Source: Hyphomicrobiales bacterium (lineage in GTDB: Bacteria > Pseudomonadota > Alphaproteobacteria > Rhizobiales > Rhizobiaceae). From it: a stretch of 11,873 nt of DNA. Below are positions 1-6,485 of this stretch, in pieces. The translations under genes were made by a program, and so were the position numbers. Position 1 is the first letter of the stretch. Each line of letters begins with the position of its first letter. The notes below the pieces were generated by a model. It was not told the origin of the DNA, searched no databases, and was given only the letters and a program-made list of their open reading frames with translations. The stretch covers positions 1 to 11,873 of the forward strand of contig JAATGD010000189.1 of assembly GCA_015654965.1 (NCBI GenBank). The letters are read 5' to 3'.

Positions 1-652
1 GCGTCAGACCAATGATGACGGCTGCAATCGCCACCCGTACCCACTGGCCGCTGGAAAGCTCGTCCTGCTGATTGGTGATCGTATCTGCGATTTCTGGAAT
101 GACCGGCCCGACTGTTGCAGCCGCACCGGCTGCACCCGCGCCGCCAATGGTCGCCACATCCGTCTTGTTTGCCGCGGTACTGGCTGACACGTAGTTGGAA
201 GATACGAATTCACCCTTGGCCCAAAGTCCTGCCTCGGCAGCACGGCGATTAACAAGCCCCTGCACCTTCTTGCCGCCAGCATTCACCCATTTCATGAGTT
301 CGCCGGGAACGGCAGCGTAATCGCCCTTGTTGAGCTTTTTGAGCAATGTGGATTTATCCAGTGCACCCGTGTTGAAATCGAACGATACGAGCGTGGAAAA
401 CTGGTTGTCTGTGAGAGGCACCTTTACCAGTCGTTCAACCCGTGCCTCAAACTTCGCCAGATCGGCTTTGAGGATGCGCTCGGCTTCCGCCTTGGTGATT
501 TTCATGCCTGATACCACCTTGGGCGATCCTGCCGCACTGGTATGGCCGTATCCGATGGTCAAAATGCCGCCCACGTCCTTATATGCCGTCAGCTTGACCC
601 CTTCCCACTGTTTGACGAGCGAAAGCCCCGCCGCGTTGATGCGTCGTGTCAT
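1..652 (-). CDS. GH24 (T4/P21-like) lysozyme/endolysin, 3' end beyond window
   Basis: Predicted muramidase cleaving the MurNAc-GlcNAc bonds of peptidoglycan. Translating the minus strand from the ATG at 652 gives 217 open codons that run off the left edge. Seen: the full GH24 catalytic signature E-x8-D-x5-T, with Glu17, Asp26 and Thr32 in the segment WEGVKLTAYKDVGGILTIGY, then the family's later parts (TDNQFSTLVSFDFNTG near residues 84-99 and the KVQGLVNRRAAEAGLW segment near 132-147). After about residue 150 comes an Ala/Gly/Thr-rich linker and, at the edge, a hydrophobic stretch (WVRVAIAAVIIGLT) that could be a membrane anchor. There is no N-terminal signal peptide, so export would need a holin, that C-terminal segment, or lysis. 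The start is supported by GAAAGGA about 7 nt upstream. It is divergent from the RcnB-like gene. It may be a phage remnant or a domesticated housekeeping lysozyme; no other phage gene is visible. Confidence 0.88.
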   Translation of the reverse strand, partial: MTRRINAAGLSLVKQWEGVKLTAYKDVGGILTIGYGHTSAAGSPKVVSGMKITKAEAERILKADLAKFEARVERLVKVPLTDNQFSTLVSFDFNTGALDKSTLLKKLNKGDYAAVPGELMKWVNAGGKKVQGLVNRRAAEAGLWAKGEFVSSNYVSASTAANKTDVATIGGAGAAGAAATVGPVIPEIADTITNQQDELSSGQWVRVAIAAVIIGLT

Positions 653-668
653 GTGTTTTCCTTTCGGC

Positions 669-697
669 AAAAGAAAAGACCCCGCAAATGCAGGGCC
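669..697 (-). terminator. Terminator-like hairpin in lysozyme leader
   Basis: On the minus strand a short GC-rich hairpin pairs 690-695 with 680-685, including one G-U wobble and an AUUU loop. It is followed immediately by a U-rich tail (TCTTTTCTTTTG, 679-668). This has the shape of an intrinsic terminator, yet it ends about 16 nt before the lysozyme start codon. It could block read-through into the lysozyme gene or act as an attenuator. The stem is short, so confidence is modest. Confidence 0.4.
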
Positions 698-708
698 TCG
701 ATATAGGT

Positions 709-732
709 AAACATTGATTATAATTAATGTTT
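709..732. promoter_or_regulatory. 24-bp near-palindrome with TATAAT on both strands
   Basis: Arms AAACATT (709-715) and AATGTTT (726-732) flank the self-complementary core ATTATAAT (717-724). The whole 24-bp element is an inverted repeat with a single mismatched pair. TATAAT occurs on the plus strand at 719-724 and on the minus strand at 722-717. It lies in the 149-bp gap between the divergent lysozyme (start 652) and RcnB-like (start 802) genes. A role as operator and/or shared -10 region is inferred. No good -35 hexamer is seen at normal spacing on either strand. Confidence 0.4.
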
Positions 733-801
733 TTACACCCGTTTATTCATCTACTGTTCACTCATTTAGGCATAGCTTCAAAAGCAGAAAAGGAGCACCT
801 C

Positions 802-1155
802 ATGTTGAAGAAAACAATTCTCGCAGCCATTGCACTTACATTCGTTGGAGCGCCGCTTGCGCAAGCGCAAAGCTATCAACAGTATCAAAAGCCCGGCCAC
901 CATCGCGTGGAACAAAACCGTCCGGGATATGGCAAGGCTCCTCATAAAATGGATCGCCGCAAGGCACCGCCTTCACGCAATTTCAGCAAAGGCCAGCGCT
1001 ATGGAGACTGGCGCCAACATCAGGAAATTAAAGATTACAAGCGTTATGGCCTTCGCAAACCCGGACGCGATCAGCATTGGGTCAAGGTTGATAACCAGTA
1101 TCTTCTGATCGCTGGCGCAACGGGCCTGATTGCCGGTATTCTGGCCGCACAATAA
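802..1155 (+). CDS. RcnB-family small periplasmic protein
   Basis: 117-residue exported protein. Residues 1-22 form a signal peptide (positive MLKK, hydrophobic core, AQA-Q cleavage site near 22/23). Residues about 23-60 are Gln/Pro/Lys/Arg-rich and probably disordered. Residues about 64-115 match the RcnB-like domain: RYGDW, the YKRYGLRKPGRDQHWVKV core, and a C-terminal hydrophobic segment LLIAGATGLIAGIL. E. coli RcnB takes part in periplasmic nickel/cobalt homeostasis, but most alphaproteobacterial members are uncharacterised, so a metal role is only a family-based guess. The start at 802 is preferred over an upstream in-frame ATG at 727 because AGGAG lies 6 nt before 802 and the signal peptide begins there. 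The gene is monocistronic, with its own terminator; no metal transporter or metal-responsive regulator is adjacent. Confidence 0.82.
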   Translation: MLKKTILAAIALTFVGAPLAQAQSYQQYQKPGHHRVEQNRPGYGKAPHKMDRRKAPPSRNFSKGQRYGDWRQHQEIKDYKRYGLRKPGRDQHWVKVDNQYLLIAGATGLIAGILAAQ

Positions 1156-1171
1156 GCATCCTTCGGGATGC
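1156..1171 (+). other. UUCG-tetraloop hairpin directly after the stop codon
   Basis: GCATCC (1156-1161) pairs perfectly with GGATGC (1166-1171) around a C(UUCG)G loop, an exceptionally stable RNA tetraloop. It begins at the first base after the TAA of the RcnB-like gene and has no U tract, so it is probably not a terminator itself. A role in mRNA 3'-end stability is inferred. Confidence 0.5.
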
Positions 1172-1193
1172 CTGTATCTCCCTTATAGGGCGC

Positions 1194-1229
1194 AACCCCG
1201 GCAAGTCTCGTTGCCGGGGTTTTCTTTTT
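1194..1229 (+). terminator. Rho-independent terminator of the RcnB-like gene
   Basis: A perfect 11-bp stem (AACCCCGGCAA, 1194-1204, with TTGCCGGGGTT, 1211-1221) with a 6-nt loop, followed by a T-rich tail (TTCTTTTTC). The U tract is on the plus strand only, so it ends transcription of the RcnB-like gene before the convergent pdhS. Confidence 0.88.
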
Positions 1230-1320
1230 CCACCCCAGCACTTTATCTCTCATCCTGCGTGACGGGGATAAGTGCACTATCAGCGTAAAACTTGACCTGC
1301 CTTACGCAAGGTATCGTATA

Positions 1321-4300
1321 TTAATTGGCCAGAACCCGTGTCGGCGCGAAAAGAACTTCGACAATCGTTCCCTGTCCCGGTGTCGACTCAATCGAGAACT
1401 GGGCGCGGTTGGCCTCAACCATCGCCTTGGTCAGCGGCAGCCCAAGTCCGGTGCCGTCATTGCGCCAGTCATGTGCTGTGTCCTTCTGCCGACGCACGGT
1501 GTGCACCTGACGGAACGGTTTTAACGCCTGTTCCACTTCCGATTTGGTCATGCCGATGCCGGTATCGCGCACCCGCATCGCCACATCGCCATTCATCTCG
1601 TAACTGGTCGAGACGATGACCTGCCCGCCCGGCTGGGTAAAGCGCACGGCGTTCGACAGAAGATTGAGCGCCACCTGCTTGATGGAGCGCGCATCGGCCA
1701 CGATATCGGGCAGATTGGACTGGAAACTGGAGCGAATAATAATGCGCTCACGATTGGCCTGCGGCTGCATCAGCGAGATGGCTTCGGAAAGCGCGTCATT
1801 GAGCGAAACCGCCTCGAATTTCATATCAAGGCCGCCAGCTTCGATCTTGGAAATATCCAGCAGATCATTGACCAGCGCCAGAACATGATTGCCCGAACGG
1901 TTGATATCACGCAGATAATCGCGATAGCGCTCATTGCCGATGGGACCGAATTTCTCATCGGCCATCAGCTCGGAAAAGCCGATAATCGCATTGAGTGGTG
2001 TGCGGATTTCATGGCTGATGCGCGCCAGAAATTCGGTCTTCTGCCCGGATGCCCGCTCTGCCTCCTTGCGCGCATGGGTCAGCTCTTCCTCGGTGCGTTT
2101 CCATTGCGTGATATCGCGCAGCACAGCACAGAAACCGCGATCATGCGGCAGCTTGCCAATGGTCATGAACAATGGAATGAAGCCGCCATTGACTTCACGA
2201 CCGATCACCTCGCGCCCGTCATTGAGCACGCTTAAAACGCCATTGCCCGAAAGCCCGCTGAGATAATCCATCGCCGCACGCTGGCTCTCAATAGCAAACA
2301 ACATGGAGAAGGTCTTGCCTTCCGTATCTGCACGATCATAGCCGAAAAGCGCCGATGCGGAATGATTCATGGAGCGGATGCGGCCATCCGCACCAATCAG
2401 CACCACACCATCGGTTGCCGTATCGAGAATGGTCTTCAGCTCGTCTACATGGGATTGGAGGGCCTGTTTTTCCGCATCTGGAACAATTGCCAGCTCCGCC
2501 TTGACAGGCGCAGGTTCCGATGCGGGTGTAACCGGCATCAGGCTCAGCATCAAGGCGCGTCCACCCTGCCAGACAACGGAATGCAGATGCGCATCGACCG
2601 GCAATTCATGACCGTCAGCGCGGCGCAGAACCATGCCCTGCCTTTGTTCGTCATCCCACGCGTCTTCATTGCTTTCGCTGTTGAAAAGGGCATCCACGCC
2701 CCCCTCACGACGAATATCCTCAATCGCCGCATAGCCGGTGATATCCAGCAGGGCCTGATTGACGAAATGCACCGTATCACCACCATGGATGATGACGGGG
2801 ACGGGCAGGTTTTCCAGAAGGGCTGCTTCGCCGCGTCCCTTTTTGTCACGCGAAAGCGGTGCCTGATCCTCACTCCGCTCGGGGCTTTTTTGCAATGGCT
2901 CGACAGATGCCGTTTCAACCGGCGTCGCAGCAAGCCCCTGATTGCGCAGCCGTTCGGCAATCTCGCGGAATGCATTGCGCTCCGTCTCGGTCAGCCCGCC
3001 TTCGGGACGTTTTTCTTCAGTGACTGTTTTGGTCTGCTTCTGCTGGTCGGCTGCGATTTTTTCCTGCGCGCAGGCTTCGATCAGATTGCGGATATGTTCG
3101 GAATCACGCGTCACATAGCGTGGCTTGGGAGATACCCCAGCCGGGCGGTCGTCATTGGCTACTTCTTGCGTCAGCGCAAGCACGTCATCATCCTCGACCG
3201 GATCAGCATCAACGATCTTCTGGATGGGCACTTGCTTTGTGGGGCTTAACTTACCTGCCAATGCCTGACCGATATTCTCGGAATCCTCAACCGCTTCCTC
3301 GGGGCGCGCAAGACCAAAACCGCGGAAACCACGGAACACCCGATCTCGGGAATAGACCGGCAAGGCAGCCAGTTCCACAGGGATGCGCAAACTGGTGCCT
3401 TCGACTGGCCACATCAGCCGCTTGCCTGACCATGTGTCGCGCTTATCCAGAAGCGAGGCAACCTTACCGTCGGTATCGAAGCCGAACACGGTTGCGACAT
3501 CGCCAAATTGCCGACCGATAATATCGGCTGCATGGGGACCAACGGTCAAAGCAAATTCTGGCGAAATTTCCGTAAAGATCGCTTGCGCATCCGTTTTCCA
3601 GATAAAGCGGACCTGCGGCGCATTGCGCTCAAAACGGAAAGCCTGCGGACTGGCCTCCTCTGGTGCAGGCGTCTCCATCCTATCGGCCTGTTTTACCGCA
3701 TCCGTCCCATGTGCAACGATGCACAAAAGATGCAAGGCAGGCGCGTCCGTCAAACGGGCAATCGCACCGGGGACCGAATGCTGACAGGCGCGGATACGGC
3801 GCTTGACGATACGGTCGGTTGCATCTGCAACCTCGACGCCCAGATCCTGCAAGGTAGCAGGCGCAATATCGAGCGAGACAAAATAGGGGCTAGCGGCCAG
3901 CACGTTGCAATCCGCGTCCAGCAGCGCGACATGCGTCTCCCGGTCGCCAAGACCGAAAATAATATCTTCCGCACTTGCATGGGATGCATTTTCAGCACTG
4001 ATCAAAAGGGCAGAAAACCCATCAGGCAATGTGATGGATGCAATTTCAAGCGGCGTCAGTTCCCCGCCCAGCCGCACGGAAACCATGCGCGCCTCAGCCT
4101 CGACCCTGCTATGGGCAGCCTCGATCTGGCGGCGCGCGGCAATGGGCAATTCAGGCGCCTGACCGATCAGGTCATCGATACGATCGAAGCCCAGAAGCCG
4201 GGCGCCCGCGCCATTCGCCCACAGCACGTTACCCAGATCATGCGAAAGCACGATCTGCGCGTCGCCCCGGGCAAAACCTTCGCGGATGGCGTCCAGCGCG

Positions 4301-4332
4301 GCAATATCGATGAATGGGTATGATGCAGACAT
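1321..4332 (-). CDS. pdhS: PdhS-type multi-PAS sensor histidine kinase (PleC/DivJ family)
   Basis: 1003-residue soluble histidine kinase; no membrane segment or signal peptide is seen. Domains: an N-terminal PAS-like segment (about 15-60), a second (about 242-340), an acidic/charged linker (about 345-500), a PAS at about 503-600, and a canonical PAS/PAC at about 630-750 ending in GFCAVLRDITQWKRTEEEL. The kinase core follows: H-box FLARISHEIRTPLNAIIGF with phospho-acceptor His774, N-box NLLSNAVRF (about 890-898), G1 DTGIGM (923-928) and G2 GTGLGL (960-965), all intact. PdhS of Brucella abortus is a cytoplasmic polar kinase of the PleC/DivJ family that acts with the response regulator DivK in cell-cycle and asymmetric-division control; the near-identical catalytic core supports this call. 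From memory the B. abortus protein is slightly longer (about 1035 residues), the differences lying in the N-terminal and linker parts. AAGGA 5 nt before the ATG supports the start. It is transcribed alone here. Confidence 0.93.
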   Translation of the reverse strand: MSASYPFIDIAALDAIREGFARGDAQIVLSHDLGNVLWANGAGARLLGFDRIDDLIGQAPELPIAARRQIEAAHSRVEAEARMVSVRLGGELTPLEIASITLPDGFSALLISAENASHASAEDIIFGLGDRETHVALLDADCNVLAASPYFVSLDIAPATLQDLGVEVADATDRIVKRRIRACQHSVPGAIARLTDAPALHLLCIVAHGTDAVKQADRMETPAPEEASPQAFRFERNAPQVRFIWKTDAQAIFTEISPEFALTVGPHAADIIGRQFGDVATVFGFDTDGKVASLLDKRDTWSGKRLMWPVEGTSLRIPVELAALPVYSRDRVFRGFRGFGLARPEEAVEDSENIGQALAGKLSPTKQVPIQKIVDADPVEDDDVLALTQEVANDDRPAGVSPKPRYVTRDSEHIRNLIEACAQEKIAADQQKQTKTVTEEKRPEGGLTETERNAFREIAERLRNQGLAATPVETASVEPLQKSPERSEDQAPLSRDKKGRGEAALLENLPVPVIIHGGDTVHFVNQALLDITGYAAIEDIRREGGVDALFNSESNEDAWDDEQRQGMVLRRADGHELPVDAHLHSVVWQGGRALMLSLMPVTPASEPAPVKAELAIVPDAEKQALQSHVDELKTILDTATDGVVLIGADGRIRSMNHSASALFGYDRADTEGKTFSMLFAIESQRAAMDYLSGLSGNGVLSVLNDGREVIGREVNGGFIPLFMTIGKLPHDRGFCAVLRDITQWKRTEEELTHARKEAERASGQKTEFLARISHEIRTPLNAIIGFSELMADEKFGPIGNERYRDYLRDINRSGNHVLALVNDLLDISKIEAGGLDMKFEAVSLNDALSEAISLMQPQANRERIIIRSSFQSNLPDIVADARSIKQVALNLLSNAVRFTQPGGQVIVSTSYEMNGDVAMRVRDTGIGMTKSEVEQALKPFRQVHTVRRQKDTAHDWRNDGTGLGLPLTKAMVEANRAQFSIESTPGQGTIVEVLFAPTRVLAN

Positions 4333-4373
4333 ACCGGTCCTTATCCTGTCGCCTCAGTCGTCGGCAGCATTTA

Positions 4374-4388
4374 TTAACAAGCCATTAA
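4374..4388 (-). promoter_or_regulatory. Candidate CtrA-binding box (TTAA-N7-TTAA) upstream of pdhS
   Basis: TTAA at 4374-4377, seven bases, then TTAA at 4385-4388: an exact match to the full CtrA recognition pattern known from Caulobacter and conserved in Brucella. It is centred about 49 bp upstream of the pdhS start codon, a natural promoter position. Binding is inferred. The surrounding region is AT-rich, which raises the chance of a coincidental match. Confidence 0.55.
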
Positions 4389-4503
4389 TAAACATGTTAT
4401 GATCGCGGGTCCATATTGCCCATCGTGTATGGCCACGGTTTCTGTTTCAATAGTTAATGCGCGCAAAGCTTGCCGATAATCCGACTTTTCTCCAAAACGT
4501 CTC

Positions 4504-4532
4504 TTGCAATATGCATCGATTCTCCGTATGTG
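4504..4532 (+). promoter_or_regulatory. Possible promoter for tRNA-His
   Basis: TTGCAA (4504-4509) and TATGTG (4527-4532) are separated by 17 bp, an acceptable sigma-70 arrangement ending about 47 bp before the mature tRNA. Both hexamers deviate from consensus. A competing -10, CATAAT at 4559-4564, lies closer to the tRNA but lacks a well-spaced -35. Confidence 0.28.
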
Positions 4533-4579
4533 ACCCCCTGTCGGCGGCACATGGGTGTCATAATCCGACAAAAAGGTAC

Positions 4580-4656
4580 GCGGTCGTAGCTCAGTTGGTT
4601 AGAGCGCAGGATTGTGGCTCCTGAGGTCGTTGGTTCAACTCCAACCGACCGTACCA
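4580..4656 (+). tRNA. tRNA-His (anticodon GTG), CCA encoded
   Basis: A 77-nt cloverleaf can be drawn by eye. The acceptor stem GCGGTCG pairs with CGACCGT (first pair G-U), the D arm is GCTC/GAGC, the anticodon stem is CAGGA/TCCTG with loop TTGTGGC and anticodon GTG at 4614-4616, and the T arm is GTTGG-TTCAACT-CCAAC. The discriminator is A73 (4653) and CCA is encoded at 4654-4656. The base before position 1 is C, so there is no encoded G-1, and no G-1:C73 pair is possible. This is the known alphaproteobacterial variant of tRNA-His. No integrase or duplicated 3' end is seen next to it. Confidence 0.95.
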
Positions 4657-4730
4657 TTTTCAAGCCTCCCTCCCCTTTTGATAAACAGGTGATGCGCCCC
4701 ATCACTTGGTATTGTTGCCCAAGCAAAACC

Positions 4731-4760
4731 TTGTCGCCACGTCAAAAAGCAGGCTATGCT
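4731..4760 (+). promoter_or_regulatory. Possible promoter of the peptide ABC importer operon
   Basis: TTGTCG (4731-4736) and TATGCT (4755-4760) are separated by 18 bp, giving a start near 4767 and a leader of about 65 nt. These are the best-spaced sigma-70-like hexamers between the tRNA and the binding-protein gene. The assignment is by eye. Confidence 0.35.
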
Positions 4761-4771
4761 AAAACATGGGA

Positions 4772-4813
4772 CATGCAGCCTTCAGGTCACAAACCCCCTG
4801 AACGTCATGCATG
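4772..4813 (+). other. Nested stem-loop in the operon leader
   Basis: An outer stem CATGCA (4772-4777) with TGCATG (4808-4813) encloses an inner stem TTCAGG (4781-4786) with CCTGAA (4797-4802). It ends 6 nt before the AAGGGG ribosome-binding site (4820-4825) and could affect translation of the first gene. It resembles no riboswitch I recognise. Confidence 0.35.
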
Positions 4814-4832
4814 ATAATCAAGGGGACCCAAC

Positions 4833-6464
4833 ATGATGCATTTCGGACGTTTTCGCCTTCTCGCAACGGGTGCGGCCTTTGCCGCCCTTATGGCAACCCA
4901 TGCGGCATGGTCTGCGACGCCTGCCGACACGCTGGTTCAGGCATGGGCAATTGATGACACCATCACGCTCGATCCGGCGGAATCCTTTGAGCTGACGCCT
5001 GCCGAATTCATCGGCAATGCCTATGACATGCTGGTGCGTCTGGATGTGAACGACCCGTCGAAAATCGTCCCCGGCATTGCCGATAGCTGGGAAGTCTCCG
5101 AAGACGGATTGACCTACACTTTCAAGCTCAAACAGGGCGCCAAATTTGCCTCCGGCAATCCGATCAGCGCAGCCGATGTCGCTTATTCCTTCGAGCGTGT
5201 GGTGCGCCTTGATAAAAGCCCGGCCTTCATCCTGACCCAGTTTGGCCTCACCGGCGAAAACGTCACCGAGAAAGCCAAGGCTTCCGATGACAATACTTTC
5301 GTGCTCACCGTCGACAAGCCCTATGCGCCAAGCTTCGTGCTCAACTGCCTGACGGCAACCGTCGGCGCAATCGTCGACAAGAAACTGCTTGAAGAACATG
5401 TGCAGAAAGTGACGTCCTCGGACGACTATAAATACGACAATGACTATGGTGCCGCATGGCTCAAGACCGGCTATGCCGGTTCCGGCCCGTTCAAGATCCG
5501 CGACTGGCGCGCCAATGAAGTTGTCGTGCTGGAGCGCAACGACAATTACTATGGCGAAAAGCCAAAGCTTGCGCGTGTTTTCTATCGCCACGTCAAGGAA
5601 AGCGCCACGCAGCGCCTGATGCTGGAATCGGGTGACGTGGATGTGGCGCGCAATCTGGAGCCGGGCGACTATGAAGCGGTGCAGAAGAACGCGGACCTTA
5701 TAACGGTCGGCGCGCCCAAGGGTACCGTCTATTATATCAGCCTCAACCAGAAGAACCCCAACCTCGCCAAGCCTGAAGTGCGCGAAGCCTTCAAATATCT
5801 GGTCGATTATGACGCCATCGGCTCGACACTAATCAAGGGGATCGGCGAAATCCGTCAGACCTATCAGGCAAAGGGCGTGTTGGGTGCGCTCGATTCCAAT
5901 CCCTACAAGCTCGATGTCGACAAGGCCAAGGCGCTGCTCGAAAAAGCAGGGCTGAAAGATGGGCTGTCGATCACCTTTGACGTGCGCAACACCCAGCCCG
6001 TCACCGGCATTGCCGAATCCTTTCAGCAGACGGCGGGACGCGCGGGCGTGAAGATCGAGATCATTCCGGGCGACGGCAAGCAGACGCTGACCAAATATCG
6101 AGCGCGCAACCACGACCTGTATATCGGCCAATGGGGCATGGATTACTGGGACCCGCATTCCAACGGCGAAGCTTTTACCAGCAACCCCGACAATGGCGAC
6201 GATGCCGCCAACAAGACGCTTGCATGGCGCAATGCATGGGACATTCCTTAACTGACCAAGCAGGCGCAGGCCGCCGTGCTCGAACGCGACAACGACAAGC
6301 GTGCGGAAGAATACAGGAAACTGCAGCAGGCAGCCCTTGATGACAGCCCCTTCGTGATGCTGTTCCAGCAGATCGAGGTTGCGGGCATCCGCAACAATGT
6401 CAAAGGCTACAAGCTCGGACCGACATTCGACTCAAACCCTCTTTCCCAAATCAGCAAGGACTGA
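4833..6464 (+). pseudogene. Periplasmic peptide-binding protein of ABC importer (SBP_bac_5), interrupted by in-frame TAA
   Basis: Solute receptor for the importer encoded downstream. From the ATG at 4833 (AAGGGG 7 nt upstream) the frame encodes a signal peptide (residues 1-28, ending AAWSA-TPAD) and a family-5 extracellular solute-binding fold: PAESFELTPAEFIGNAYDML, then VPGIADSWEVSEDGLTYTFKL, then the ISAADVAYSFERV region typical of DppA/OppA-type receptors. At 6249-6251 the frame hits TAA after WDIP (residue 472). The same frame continues for 70 more codons (LTKQAQAAVLERDNDKRAEE onward, ending ISKD) to TGA at 6462-6464, which restores a normal family length of about 543. A single substitution, most simply GAA to TAA, explains it. 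The truncated product loses the C-terminal part of the fold, which helps close the ligand cleft, so it is probably non-functional. The ligand class (dipeptide, oligopeptide or other) cannot be told. A sequencing error is possible. Confidence 0.88.
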
Positions 6465-6485
6465 TCTGAAGGACGGACCCGGCAA

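Noticed and set aside
1250..1310. Weak inverted repeats downstream of the pdhS stop (GCGTAA/TTACGC; CACTTTATC/GATAAGTG)
   Set aside because: The stems are short or bulged with no U tract on the minus strand, too weak to call a terminator.
2362..3249. Long plus-strand open frame of 295 codons inside pdhS
   Set aside because: It is antisense to the well-supported kinase frame, has no recognisable domain or ribosome-binding site, and its length is expected in GC-rich coding DNA.
4374..4571. 65-codon minus-strand frame between pdhS and tRNA-His, and the overlapping frame at 4454-4726
   Set aside because: No ribosome-binding site or family is seen; the second runs through the tRNA gene antisense. 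The region is better explained as promoters.
4657..4832. Integration site at the 3' end of tRNA-His
   Set aside because: No integrase, duplicated tRNA end or change in gene type follows; the next genes are ordinary transporter genes.
4818..5591. 257-codon minus-strand frame opposite the binding-protein gene
   Set aside because: It is a shadow of the clear SBP_bac_5 frame; the composition is odd and no family is recognised.
6276..6464. Separate small gene after the binding protein
   Set aside because: It is in the same frame as the interrupted receptor and continues its C-terminal sequence, so it is a pseudogene fragment, not an independent gene.
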